Positions 7,661 to 16,265 of a stretch of DNA of 64,000 nucleotides are shown one piece after another. The stretch is from NCBI GenBank assembly GCA_964490325.1, contig CAZBBX010000001.1, forward strand, positions 1 through 64,000, written 5' to 3'. The first letter of the stretch is position 1, and every line of letters starts with the position of its first letter. The notes under the pieces are model-generated. The model ran no database searches. It worked only from the letters and a program-made list of their open reading frames with translations, and was not told the DNA's origin. Source of the DNA: DAOPJM01 sp964490325. Lineage in GTDB: Bacteria; Bacillota; Clostridia; Christensenellales; CAG-138. The position numbers and the translations under genes are program-made.

Positions 7661-9197
7661 GCTCGTCTTTTACTTGGCGGATCACATCCACAACGGTGTT
7701 GTCGCGATACATGACTACGCCAACGATGCGCTCCTCATACGCAATGGGATCGGGAACGCCCACGATGCGCTCGGCACGTTTGGCAAGCTGTTCGATGGTG
7801 TACAGGGGGATGCCCGCCTTCTGCAGCCGCTCCAGCAGCTCGGGACGATTGGGGTTGACCGCCACGCCCTGATCGGTCACGACGATATCCACGACCTTGC
7901 CGGGGGTCACGATGGTGTTGACCTTCTTGACAATGGTCGGGATGCGGCCACGGGTAAGCGGAGCAACGACCACGGAGAGGCTTGCACCTTCCGCCGTGTC
8001 GGGATGTCCGCCAATAGCGCCGCGGATGACGCCATCGAAGCCCGTCAGCACGTTGATGTTGAAGTCCGTGTCGATCTCCAACGCGGATAGGACGACAAAG
8101 TCCAGCTCATTGACGGCGGCGCCCTTGTTGAGGTAGCTTGCGTAGTAGGTCGCATCGATCTGCTGGTGGAAGCGGTTGTTCTTCAAGGACTGCGCCGCGA
8201 CCAGATCAAAGGATTGCACATCCAGTATGCGGTCGATCAGGCCCTCCTCGTGCATCTCCACGATCTGTCCTGTGATGCCGCCCAAGGCGAAACGGCAGCG
8301 GATGTTTTGCGCCTTCATCTTTTCGCGAATGAAGCGAGCCGTTGCAAGGGAAGCGCCGCCGCTGCCCATCTGCATGGAAAAACCATCGTAGAAGTAGCCG
8401 GAAGCCTCAATGGCGTCTGCGGCGACCTTGGCGATCAGCAGCTCCTTGGGATTCTTGGTAAAGCGAGTCGCGCCGCTCATGATGCCCTGCGGATCGCCTA
8501 CGCTGTCTACATGTACGATGTAGTCCACGTTCGATTCGGGAATGGCAAAGGGGGCGTTCGGGAAGCGCACCAAATGGTCGGTTAGGATGATGCACTTGTC
8601 CGCGTACTCTGCGTCCAAGCGAGCATAGCCCAAGCTGCCGCAGATAGTGGAGTTCTCGTCCTCGCGGCTGTAGCCGTTTGCGTTGCCGTAGGGATCGCAG
8701 CTGGGTGCGCCCAGGAAAGCTACATCGATGTGCAGTTCGCCGCTTTCAATGGCGGCTGCGCGGCCGCCGTGGGAACGAAAGACAACGGGGGAGGCCATCA
8801 GGCCGTGCGAGATAGCGTCGGCAAGCGCACCGCGCATACCGCTGGTTTCGATATGGGTCACAACGCCCGACTTGATGTGCTCGATCAAGGGTGAATGTAC
8901 ATCGTTGAGCGAGCTTGCGGCAATGGTCAGATCCTTGATGCCCATGCGGGCAATGGTGTCCATCACCTGATTGACGATATAGTCGCCGTTGCGGAAATGA
9001 TGGTGGAAGGAGATGGTCATGCCGTCCTTCAGACCACAGCGGCGGATGGCTTCCTCCAAGTTGCCGATGACTTTGTTTTTGGAGTGCATACGCTCCATAA
9101 AGGTCTCGGTGTTCTTCTTCTCGGTTCCGTGGAAAGCGCCGTTTGGTACGGATACCTTGGGCATATTTGTTACATCGTTCAAAAGCAACTCGTCCAT
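7650..9197 (-). CDS. citF: Citrate lyase alpha subunit (citrate CoA-transferase)
   Basis: Exchanges the acetyl group on the acyl carrier CitD for citrate. The 515-residue protein has the expected MDELLLNDVTNMPKVSVPNG opening, the FHHHFRNGD region, and Gly-rich CoA-transferase runs (GSGGASLATARF, FALGGITGQ). ATG 9197 has GAGGAGG just upstream, inside the end of citE; the longer in-frame reading to 9269 lies within citE and was rejected. It lies between citE and citC in the usual order. Confidence 0.96.
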   Translation of the reverse strand: MDELLLNDVTNMPKVSVPNGAFHGTEKKNTETFMERMHSKNKVIGNLEEAIRRCGLKDGMTISFHHHFRNGDYIVNQVMDTIARMGIKDLTIAASSLNDVHSPLIEHIKSGVVTHIETSGMRGALADAISHGLMASPVVFRSHGGRAAAIESGELHIDVAFLGAPSCDPYGNANGYSREDENSTICGSLGYARLDAEYADKCIILTDHLVRFPNAPFAIPESNVDYIVHVDSVGDPQGIMSGATRFTKNPKELLIAKVAADAIEASGYFYDGFSMQMGSGGASLATARFIREKMKAQNIRCRFALGGITGQIVEMHEEGLIDRILDVQSFDLVAAQSLKNNRFHQQIDATYYASYLNKGAAVNELDFVVLSALEIDTDFNINVLTGFDGVIRGAIGGHPDTAEGASLSVVVAPLTRGRIPTIVKKVNTIVTPGKVVDIVVTDQGVAVNPNRPELLERLQKAGIPLYTIEQLAKRAERIVGVPDPIAYEERIVGVVMYRDNTVVDVIRQVKDEHEL

Positions 9198-9198
9198 G

Positions 9199-10086
9199 CT
9201 AAACCTCCTCGACCGAGATCTGATTGGCTGCGCCCGCAAGCTCAAGCAGACGCTCTGCGCGAATGACAACGGGGCGATCGATCATCTTGCCCTTGAGACT
9301 GGCAACGCCGCTGCCGCGTGCATTCGCTTCCGCAATGGCGTCCATGACGGCATGCGCCTTCGTAAGATCCTTTTCGCTGGGCATAAACGCATGATGCAGC
9401 GGCGGGATCTGGCGTGGATTGATGACGCTCTTTCCGTCGAAGCCAAGCTTTTTGATCAATTCGACCTCTTTTAGGAAGCCTTCTTCGTTGTTGATATCGG
9501 AAAAGACGGTGTCGATAGCATCAATCCCTGCCGCACGAGCGGCGTTAAGGATCATGTTTCTGGCAAAGAACAGTTCGGTGCCGTCGCTTCTGGTCGTCTT
9601 AAGGTCGGTGACATAATCCTCAGCGCCCAAGGCGATGCCGATGAGACGCTTGGAGGAGGTGGCGATGCTGTACGCGTTGAGCACGCCCTTTGCGCTTTCA
9701 ATGGCGGCCATCATGCCGGTCGTGCCGACGGGAATGCCCGCTTCGCGTTCGATGCGTTCGATCTCCGCTTCACAGTCGATCACATCCTGCGCCGTTTCCG
9801 TCTTGGGAAGACGGATGACGTCGGGCTTTGCACGAACGATCGCTTCCAGGTCGGCAATGCCCAGTCCCGTACTCAGATCGTTGATGCGAACGACCAGTTC
9901 CTTTTTTCCGTAGCGCAGGCTGGTCAAGGCTTGATACACCAAGAACCTTGCGGAGTCCTTCTCCGCTATGGCAACGGAATCCTCCAAGTCGAACATGATG
10001 GAGTCCGAGCCATAGATGTGCGCATCGCGAACCATACCGGGATTGTTGCCCGGCACAAAGAGCATACTTCTTCTCAGTCGCTTCAT
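9199..10086 (-). CDS. citE: Citrate lyase beta subunit (citryl-CoA lyase)
   Basis: Cleaves the citryl thioester to oxaloacetate and acetyl-carrier. The 295-residue TIM-barrel protein shows FVPGNNPGMVRDA, the Mg-binding FDLEDSV and IESAKGVLNA acidic residues, and GAEDYVTDL, all standard for CitE. Start is ATG 10086, overlapping the citD stop as ATGA. It ends two bases before the citF start codon. Confidence 0.96.
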   Translation of the reverse strand: MKRLRRSMLFVPGNNPGMVRDAHIYGSDSIMFDLEDSVAIAEKDSARFLVYQALTSLRYGKKELVVRINDLSTGLGIADLEAIVRAKPDVIRLPKTETAQDVIDCEAEIERIEREAGIPVGTTGMMAAIESAKGVLNAYSIATSSKRLIGIALGAEDYVTDLKTTRSDGTELFFARNMILNAARAAGIDAIDTVFSDINNEEGFLKEVELIKKLGFDGKSVINPRQIPPLHHAFMPSEKDLTKAHAVMDAIAEANARGSGVASLKGKMIDRPVVIRAERLLELAGAANQISVEEV

Positions 10087-10379
10087 GCCTTTGTCCCCCA
10101 AACATAGTCATTGCATTCCGCTCCGCGATAGCTTGCCGTGCTCACTCTTGCGCGAATGGTGCAGTCGAGTGCGCCCTTGTCCACGGCGGTCACCGTTACG
10201 TTGTCCACCGAGAGGGAAGCAAGCGTTTCACGGATCACCGTTTCGATCTGGCGACCGAACTGCTGCATGACACTGCTGGTCAGGTCGATCTCGACGCCTT
10301 CCGAGTCCTTGGGCTCGATGCGGATCATGATATCGCTGGATTCCATGGTGCCGCAAACGCCGGTTTTAATGATCTGCAT
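10083..10379 (-). CDS. citD: Citrate lyase acyl carrier protein (gamma subunit)
   Basis: The 98-residue acyl carrier of citrate lyase. From ATG 10379 the sequence reads MQIIKTGVCGTMESSD, which places Ser14 exactly where the 2'-(5''-phosphoribosyl)-3'-dephospho-CoA group is attached in known CitD. A GGGGGT ribosome site lies about ten bases upstream, and the length equals that of the family. A GTG/ATG further upstream (10397) is in frame but would shift the serine. First gene of the operon, behind the promoter at 10415-10442. Confidence 0.95.
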   Translation of the reverse strand: MQIIKTGVCGTMESSDIMIRIEPKDSEGVEIDLTSSVMQQFGRQIETVIRETLASLSVDNVTVTAVDKGALDCTIRARVSTASYRGAECNDYVWGTKA

Positions 10380-10414
10380 AAGTTCATATACCCCCATGCC
10401 AAAGATTCAAACCC

Positions 10415-10442
10415 ATTGTACCACGAATTCCTATAAAGGAAA
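10415..10442 (-). promoter_or_regulatory. Promoter of citrate lyase operon
   Basis: Read on the minus strand: TTTCCT, a 16-bp spacer and TACAAT (10415-10420) with a TG extension. The -35 is weak, so the promoter may depend on the extension or an activator. Confidence 0.55.
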
Positions 10443-10463
10443 GTGGGCAAAAAAATATAAAAT

Positions 10464-10483
10464 ACAGGCAGACCCTTGCCTGT
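10464..10483. repeat. Inverted repeat between citD and hydrolase promoters
   Basis: ACAGGCA (10464-10470) and TGCCTGT (10477-10483) form a 7-bp inverted repeat with a six-base centre. It overlaps the -35 box of the divergent plus-strand promoter, a position suited to an operator. No regulator gene is adjacent. Confidence 0.5.
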
Positions 10484-10504
10484 GCTTTTACATACTGGTA
10501 TAAT
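10476..10504 (+). promoter_or_regulatory. Promoter of alpha/beta hydrolase gene
   Basis: TTGCCT (10476-10481), 17-bp spacer, TATAAT (10499-10504) preceded by TGG, an extended -10. The gene starts 24 bases downstream. Confidence 0.8.
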
Positions 10505-10528
10505 ACAAATCAAACTTGAAGGTGTTGT

Positions 10529-11479
10529 ATGGAAGTTGTGTATGTTTTGGTCGGGCTTGTCGTGCTGTGCGCGATCGTGACGCTCTCCGTTTCCTATGCC
10601 GCCGCGATGCGCGGCATCCATCGATTGGACTATACCGAGCTGTTTCGGGACAAGTCCATTACAAGCTCTGCACGCGTGGCCTTCATGGTCAGGATCACCA
10701 ACGAGGCAAAGCAGTATTTGGCACTGCCCCGTGAGCGGGTGGAGATCAAAAGCCGCGATGGTCTGAAGCTGTATGCGGATCTGACCGAAGCACCAACGCC
10801 TAAGGGCTTGGTGTTGTTCTTCCATGGCTTCCGTTCCAAGCCCGAAAAGGACTTCGGCGCGATGGCGCTGTGTTGCCGTAAGCAGGGATACTCCGTGCTG
10901 CTCGTCGATCAAAGAACGCACAACCGCAGCGAAGGAAGGTATATCTGTTACGGCGTCAAGGAACGTTACGACTGCTTGGACTGGATCAAATATGTGCAGC
11001 AGCGCTTTGGTGATGAGCTGCCCCTGTTCCTTGCGGGGCAGTCCATGGGCGCCACGACCGTCATGCTGGCGGCAAGCTTGGGCGTGCCAAAGGCCGTCAA
11101 GGGGCTGATCTGCGACTGCGGCTTCAGCTCTGCTTATGAGGAGATGGGCTATGTGCTGACCCACGGCTTCCATTTGCCGCGCTTTCCCATTCTGCCGTTG
11201 ATGGGCTTCTGGTGCCGCTTGATCGCAGGCTTTGGGATCCGCGAAGGCGACGCCCCGTCGGCGCTGACCCGCAACACAGTCCCCGCCTTGTTCTTCCACG
11301 GAAAGGCGGATGATTTTGTTCCCTATTCCATGGGCGTCAAAAATTACAACGCCTGCGCTTCCGAGAAGGAATTGATTTCGGTGGAGGGTGCAAGGCACTG
11401 CTGCTGCTGGTATGTGGACACGGAACGCTGCGAAAGTGCTTTCGTGGAATTCTTAAAGCGGTATACGCCGAACAAATAG
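10529..11479 (+). CDS. Membrane-anchored alpha/beta hydrolase
   Basis: A 316-residue hydrolase with one N-terminal membrane segment (about residues 3-25, VVYVLVGLVVLCAIVTLSV). The alpha/beta fold follows: oxyanion region LFFHGFRS, nucleophile elbow GQSMGA, acid region HGKADDFVPY, and a His near the end (EGARHCCCW). The family (BAAT/FrsA-like, often annotated as lysophospholipase or serine aminopeptidase S33-like) does not define the substrate. The catalytic domain probably follows the membrane helix and lies at the membrane surface. GAAGGTG precedes ATG 10529. Single gene behind its own promoter. Confidence 0.85.
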   Translation: MEVVYVLVGLVVLCAIVTLSVSYAAAMRGIHRLDYTELFRDKSITSSARVAFMVRITNEAKQYLALPRERVEIKSRDGLKLYADLTEAPTPKGLVLFFHGFRSKPEKDFGAMALCCRKQGYSVLLVDQRTHNRSEGRYICYGVKERYDCLDWIKYVQQRFGDELPLFLAGQSMGATTVMLAASLGVPKAVKGLICDCGFSSAYEEMGYVLTHGFHLPRFPILPLMGFWCRLIAGFGIREGDAPSALTRNTVPALFFHGKADDFVPYSMGVKNYNACASEKELISVEGARHCCCWYVDTERCESAFVEFLKRYTPNK

Positions 11480-11531
11480 ACCTTTCCCCGCATTTTCCTG
11501 TAAAAAATACATAAATCCGATGGACAATTTC

Positions 11532-11559
11532 TTGCAATTTGCCGCTTCTATGCTATAAT
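11532..11559 (+). promoter_or_regulatory. Promoter of pfp
   Basis: TTGCAA (11532-11537), 16-bp spacer, TATAAT (11554-11559) with a TG extension. GGAGGAAAG and ATG 11587 follow. Confidence 0.8.
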
Positions 11560-11586
11560 GCAAAAAGATTGTTTGGAGGAAAGAAT

Positions 11587-12840
11587 ATGAATGAATTGAG
11601 AGGCGCCTGCATCGTCGGCCAGTCCGGCGGACCGACGGCGGTCATCAACGCAAGCGCGTACGGCGTGATCCGCACGGCCTTGGACAGCCCCTGCATCACT
11701 GCCGTCTATGGCGCGGCGCATGGCATCAAGGGCGTGCTGAACGACGAACTGTACGACATGGGCAAAGAGGACGCAACCGAGCTTTCACTTTTGATGCACA
11801 CGCCCTCCTCGGCCTTGGGCTCCTGCCGCTACAAGCTGAAGGATCCCGATATGGACGACACCGACTACAAGCGTATCCACGAGATCTTCAAAAAGTACGA
11901 TGTGCGCTACTTTTTCTATAACGGCGGCAACGATTCCATGGACACCTGCAACAAGATCTCCAAGTACATGCAGCGCGTGGGCTACGAATGCCGCATCATG
12001 GGCGTTCCCAAGACGATCGATAACGACCTGTACGGCACCGATCATTGCCCGGGCTATGCTTCCGCTGCAAAATATGTCGCGACAAGCTGCATGGAGCTGT
12101 ATTTGGACGCACGCGTATACGACGCGCCGATGATCTGCATCGTGGAGATCATGGGCAGACATGCAGGCTGGCTGACGGCCGCTTCCGCAGTCGCTTCCTA
12201 TTTTGGAACGGGTCCCGATCTGGTGTACCTGCCCGAGGTGGACTTTGATGTGGAGCATTTTTTAAAGGACGTTTCCCGCATCTACAACGAGACGGGGGAG
12301 TGCCTGATCGCCGTTTCCGAGGGCATTCACGACAGCACCGGCACTTTGATCGCCGAGTATGGCGCGGACAGCGCTCCTGTAGACGCCTTTGGCCACAAGC
12401 AGCTGGGCGGACTTGCTTCAACGCTGGTCAATCTGGTCAAGGGACGCTTGGGCAGCGTGAAGATCCGCGGCATCGAGCTGTCGCTCTTGCAGCGCTGCGC
12501 GGCGCACTGCGCTTCCGAAACGGATGTACAGGAGTCCTATCTTGCGGGACGCAGCGCCGTTGAATTTGCCGCCAACGGCATCACCGACAAGATGGTGGGC
12601 TTCCGCCGCAGCTTCGATGAGGACGGCAAGTACCAGTGTCAGATCGACTTGGTGGATCTGGATAAGGTCGCAAACACCGAAAAGAAGGTACCGCGTGATT
12701 GGATCAATCCCGAGGGCAACATGGTGACAAAGCCCTGCATCGACTACATCCTGCCCCTCATTCAGGGTTCGCCTGCATTGGTGTACGAGAACGGACTGAA
12801 CCGTTTTGCAAGGCTCAAAAAGATCCGCGCAGAGGGTTGA
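11587..12840 (+). CDS. pfp: Phosphofructokinase, probably PPi-dependent
   Basis: Phosphorylates fructose 6-phosphate in glycolysis. The 417-residue protein is longer than ATP-PFK (about 320) and begins with the GQSGGPTAVINAS run. The donor loop reads GGNDSMDTC, and the catalytic loop is PKTIDNDL. Lysine in PKT, where ATP enzymes have PGTIDND, is the established mark of PPi-type enzymes. MGRHAGWL follows. The loop GGNDS differs from the classical PPi GGDDS, so donor choice is inferred, not certain. ATG 11587 has a strong GGAGGAAAG site; the frame open upstream has none. A terminator follows. Confidence 0.88.
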   Translation: MNELRGACIVGQSGGPTAVINASAYGVIRTALDSPCITAVYGAAHGIKGVLNDELYDMGKEDATELSLLMHTPSSALGSCRYKLKDPDMDDTDYKRIHEIFKKYDVRYFFYNGGNDSMDTCNKISKYMQRVGYECRIMGVPKTIDNDLYGTDHCPGYASAAKYVATSCMELYLDARVYDAPMICIVEIMGRHAGWLTAASAVASYFGTGPDLVYLPEVDFDVEHFLKDVSRIYNETGECLIAVSEGIHDSTGTLIAEYGADSAPVDAFGHKQLGGLASTLVNLVKGRLGSVKIRGIELSLLQRCAAHCASETDVQESYLAGRSAVEFAANGITDKMVGFRRSFDEDGKYQCQIDLVDLDKVANTEKKVPRDWINPEGNMVTKPCIDYILPLIQGSPALVYENGLNRFARLKKIRAEG

Positions 12841-12863
12841 CCAAGCTCATTACAATAAAATTT

Positions 12864-12892
12864 CAGCCCCGTCGAACCATTCGGCGGGGCTG
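12864..12892. terminator. Bidirectional terminator between pfp and msmK
   Basis: CAGCCCCGTCGAA and TTCGGCGGGGCTG form a 13-bp stem with one G-T pair and a three-base loop. T-rich sequence follows on both strands, moderately on each. It lies between converging genes. Confidence 0.7.
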
Positions 12893-12909
12893 TGTTATAT
12901 GTCTGTGCG

Positions 12910-14031
12910 TCAGTCGATGAGGTTTTCCTTGGTCTCCTCGTCAAAGAGATGGCAAAGCTCTCCGTCGATCACGATATGCACCTGCATACCGAAGGGGTAG
13001 CCTGCGCGGTATGCCTGTGGCAGGTCGATGATCTGCAGGCGCAGGACGGCGTCGATGTCCAAAACGTCCGTGTGCAGGTACAGCTCGCTGCCCATCATTT
13101 CGCTTACATCCACAGTCGCGGGGATGGTGTTCGGCTGCGGCTCATGCGCTATGTTCGTGTGCTCGGGGCGAATGCCCAAGATGATCTTCTTCTCGGGAAC
13201 GTTCTTGCGCTTGAGTACATCGATCTTGGACTGACTCAGCTCGATGCGGTTGCCGTCGATCAAAGCATAGTAGCTGCCTTGATCGCGCATGAGGTGGGCA
13301 GGGAAGAAGTTCATCTGCGGCGTACCGATAAAACCCGCAACAAAGTGATTCTTGGGATGGTCAAAGACCTCGCTGGGCGTACCGACCTGCTGGATCACGC
13401 CGTCCTTCATGATGACGATGCGGTCGCCCAGGGTCATGGCCTCGATCTGATCGTGCGTAACGTAGACGAAGGTCGTGTTCAGGCGCTGACGCAGCTTGAT
13501 GATCTCTGCGCGCATTTGGTTGCGGAGCTTGGCGTCAAGGTTAGAAAGAGGCTCGTCCATAAGGAACACCTGCGGATCGCGGACGATCGCGCGGCCGATG
13601 GCGACACGCTGTCTTTGTCCGCCGGACAGCGCCTTGGGCGTACGCTCAAGATACTCGGTGATACCCAGTATCTCTGCTGCGGCACGTACCTTTTGGTCGA
13701 TCTCCGCTTTGGGACGCTTGCGAAGCTTTAGGCCGAACGCCATGTTTTCGTAAACGGTCATGTGCGGGTACAGAGCATAGTTTTGGAAGACCATTGCAAT
13801 GTCGCGGTCCTTGGGCGGAACATCGTTGACCAAGCGGTCGCCAATGTACAGTTCGCCGTCTGAGATCTCTTCAAGACCCGCGATCATGCGAAGTGTGGTG
13901 GACTTGCCGCAGCCGGACGGTCCGACCAGTACGACAAATTCCTTGTCCGCGATCTCCAAATTGAAGTCGTGGACGGCTATGACGTTTTCGCCATAGACCT
14001 TCTTGAGGTTCCGAAGTGATAAGCTTGCCAT
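12910..14031 (-). CDS. msmK: MsmK/UgpC-type sugar ABC transporter ATPase
   Basis: Cytoplasmic ATPase of CUT1-type sugar or glycerol-phosphate importers. Walker A GPSGCGKST, Q-loop FQNYALYPHMT, signature LSGGQRQR, Walker B VFLMDEPLSNLDAK, and a C-terminal MalK-like regulatory/OB domain (about 240-373) with ILGIRPEHT. Start MASLSLRNLKKVYG at 14031 matches the family, but no ribosome site lies close; the nearest GGAGG is about 22 bases away inside a hairpin. No binding protein or permease gene is nearby, so it likely serves transporters encoded elsewhere. A structured leader precedes it. Confidence 0.9.
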   Translation of the reverse strand: MASLSLRNLKKVYGENVIAVHDFNLEIADKEFVVLVGPSGCGKSTTLRMIAGLEEISDGELYIGDRLVNDVPPKDRDIAMVFQNYALYPHMTVYENMAFGLKLRKRPKAEIDQKVRAAAEILGITEYLERTPKALSGGQRQRVAIGRAIVRDPQVFLMDEPLSNLDAKLRNQMRAEIIKLRQRLNTTFVYVTHDQIEAMTLGDRIVIMKDGVIQQVGTPSEVFDHPKNHFVAGFIGTPQMNFFPAHLMRDQGSYYALIDGNRIELSQSKIDVLKRKNVPEKKIILGIRPEHTNIAHEPQPNTIPATVDVSEMMGSELYLHTDVLDIDAVLRLQIIDLPQAYRAGYPFGMQVHIVIDGELCHLFDEETKENLID

Positions 14032-14165
14032 GTTCTTGATCGTGAGGACGCGGCCTCCGCCTTGCCCCCTTGCCGCAGTGCGCAAGTCGCTGCAGCTTTG
14101 CGGCAGGTCTCCACACTGCCGCACCGCCGATCGGCGGCTGTTCCCTCCTATCTATTAAGCCCTCA
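14032..14165 (-). promoter_or_regulatory. Structured 5' leader of msmK with alternative helices
   Basis: The transcript expected from the promoter at 14234-14262 has about 195 untranslated bases. On the plus strand a 14-bp palindrome lies at 14124-14137, then arms 14116-14123 and 14099-14106 form an 8-bp helix, and arms 14082-14086 and 14069-14073 form another. The segment at 14099-14106 can instead pair with 14071-14077, so two mutually exclusive helices are possible. No known riboswitch class was recognised, and no U-run terminator is seen. Confidence 0.5.
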
Positions 14166-14233
14166 ACGCACAGAAAGTGGAGTGCGCGCCGCTGACTTTG
14201 ATACAACGGGATACTGTATAACTATACATATGC

Positions 14234-14262
14234 AGTATAGCACAGGTATCCCGACAACGCAA
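14234..14262 (-). promoter_or_regulatory. Promoter of msmK
   Basis: Minus strand: TTGCGT (14257-14262), 17-bp spacer, TATACT (14234-14239), with TGC as extended -10. It predicts a start near 14227. Confidence 0.75.
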
Positions 14263-14324
14263 CGTTTTCTTTTAAATTAAGTAAGATCCACAGTCTCCCT
14301 GCACGGTCGAATGCCAAACACGCT

Positions 14325-16265
14325 TTACCAAAGCAGCAGCACCAGCTTGTAGAGCATGTTCACCGTAAGGCAGCAGGCAAGGCCGATCAACGTCGGCAGC
14401 AGAAAGCCGATCACGGTCATCAATCGGCTTCCGCTCTCGCGCCTCAAAGTAAGCAGCGTGGTCGCACAGGGCCAGTGAAACAGGGAAAAAAGGACGACAT
14501 TGAAGGTGGTCAAGGCCGTCCAGCCGTTTGCCGCCAAGATCGTGCCGACCGTGCCGATGCTGCCCGTTTGTGCAAGGACGCCGTTTGCCTGATAGATCAT
14601 CAATATCAGAGGAAGAACGATCTCGTTTGCGGGCATTCCCAATAGAAATCCCGTCAGTATCGTGCTGTCCAAGCCGAAAACGCGAGCAAAGGGGTCGAAA
14701 AAGCCGCTGACGGCGTTGAGCAGCGTTGAAGATCCCACTTGGATATTTCCCAGGATATAGATCATCAGGCCGCAGGGGGCAGCTACGATCACGGCGCGAG
14801 CCAGCACATAGAGCGTGCGGTCCAGCATGGAACGCAGCAGCACGCGTCCGATCTGCGGACGGCGAAAGGGCGGCAGCTCCAACGTATAGGCGGAAGGTTC
14901 GCCCTTGAGTACGCTGCGGGAAAGCAGCAGGGACGCGCCCATGCTCACAAGGACAGCAAGCAGGATAAAGGCTGTAAGCAGTACGGCAGACAGCAGCGAG
15001 CTGTTGTCCGGTATGCCAAGCATTGCGATCAGCACGGCGATCAAAGTCATCAGCAGCGGAAACCGACCGTTGCAGGGGATCAGGCTGTTTGTCAGCATGG
15101 CGATCAGGCGTTCACGGCGTGAGTCGATGATGCGGCAGGAGGTTACGCCTGCTGCATTGCAGCCAAAGCCCATGCAGGTCGTCAACGCCTGCTTGCCGCA
15201 GGCGTGACAGCGGCGGAAGCTGTGATCCAAGCAAAAGGCAATGCGCGGCAAAAAGCCCCAATCCTCCAGCAACGTGAACAGCGGAAAGAAGATCGCCATG
15301 GGCGGCAGCATCACGGAGACGACCCAAGCGGTCGTCCGATACATGCCGTATACTAACGCGTCCGTTATAGCGCTTGGACAGCCTAAGAAGGTCAGAGCGT
15401 GATCAAGGGAGGGCGTAAGGCCAAACAGCAGCTCCTGCAGCCATTGTGAAGGGTAATTTGCGCCCTTTAGCGTGATAAAGAATACCAGCGCAAGCAGGCA
15501 TATGATGATCGGGAAGCTCAGATAGCGGCTTGTCAAGAGGGCATCCAGCTTATGGCGTCGCTGCGCCCTGCGCTCGGCGGAGCCTTCACGGCCCTCCCGA
15601 CAATGTACCACTTTTCTGCAAAGCTCCTCAGCACTTGCAAAAACGGCTTCGGGCGATCGATCCTGTTCGGAAGCATCGGGCGGGGGAGAGGGGGGCGTAT
15701 CCGCAACGGTCAGGATCGCTTCCTTCAGCGCCTCCAACCCGACGCCGCCGCGTGCGCTTGCGCCAATGACGGGAACGCCCAAGAGCTTGGACAGCGTCTC
15801 GGTATCGATGGTAAGCCCGCTCTTGTCGGCCTCGTCCAGCAGGTTTACGCAGATCACCACGCGCTTTGTTTCAAAGAGGATCTGCAAGGCAAGCGTGATC
15901 GTGCGACAGAGCGCACAGGCGTCGCAGACGACGACCACCGCGTCGGGTACCCCGCTTCTCAAAAAGTCCCGCGCAAGCTCCTCCTCGCGGGAACGAGCGC
16001 GCAGCGAGTACGTCCCCGGTATGTCAACGGGGATGAAGCCCCGATCCCGATAGCGAAAGTAGCCCTGCGCGTTTCCGACGGTCTTTCCCGTCCAGTTTCC
16101 CGTATGCTGCTTAAGCCCCGTCAAGGCGTTGAACACCGTGCTCTTTCCTACGTTTGGATTGCCCGCCAGCGCAACGATCACATCGCTTTCCTCACGCTTC
16201 TCCACGCAGCACTTGCCCAAGGTGCTGTCCATGCAAACAGGCTTAGCGCTTTTAAGGAGCTTCAT
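14325..16265 (-). CDS. feoB: Ferrous iron transporter B
   Basis: Membrane Fe(II) importer with a cytoplasmic G domain. G1 GNPNVGKST (35-43), G3 DIPGTYSL, G4 NLLD and G5 SARGG are all present. After the G domain come Nucleoside-recognition/gate regions with several membrane spans (for example LSFPIIICLLALVFFI, MLPPMAIFFPLFTLLEDWG, and a Cys-rich CMGFGCNAAG loop). Its 646 residues are near the family size. The short N-terminal extension contains CCVEK. Start ATG 16265 overlaps the feoA stop (ATGA). No terminator was seen after it, so reading into msmK is possible. Confidence 0.95.
   Translation of the reverse strand: MKLLKSAKPVCMDSTLGKCCVEKREESDVIVALAGNPNVGKSTVFNALTGLKQHTGNWTGKTVGNAQGYFRYRDRGFIPVDIPGTYSLRARSREEELARDFLRSGVPDAVVVVCDACALCRTITLALQILFETKRVVICVNLLDEADKSGLTIDTETLSKLLGVPVIGASARGGVGLEALKEAILTVADTPPSPPPDASEQDRSPEAVFASAEELCRKVVHCREGREGSAERRAQRRHKLDALLTSRYLSFPIIICLLALVFFITLKGANYPSQWLQELLFGLTPSLDHALTFLGCPSAITDALVYGMYRTTAWVVSVMLPPMAIFFPLFTLLEDWGFLPRIAFCLDHSFRRCHACGKQALTTCMGFGCNAAGVTSCRIIDSRRERLIAMLTNSLIPCNGRFPLLMTLIAVLIAMLGIPDNSSLLSAVLLTAFILLAVLVSMGASLLLSRSVLKGEPSAYTLELPPFRRPQIGRVLLRSMLDRTLYVLARAVIVAAPCGLMIYILGNIQVGSSTLLNAVSGFFDPFARVFGLDSTILTGFLLGMPANEIVLPLILMIYQANGVLAQTGSIGTVGTILAANGWTALTTFNVVLFSLFHWPCATTLLTLRRESGSRLMTVIGFLLPTLIGLACCLTVNMLYKLVLLLW

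Noticed and set aside
12910..14124. N-terminal extension of the MsmK-type ATPase from GTG 14124
   Set aside because: The extension falls in the helices of the leader, is not family-like, and AGGAGGG is about 18 bases away, too far for that GTG.
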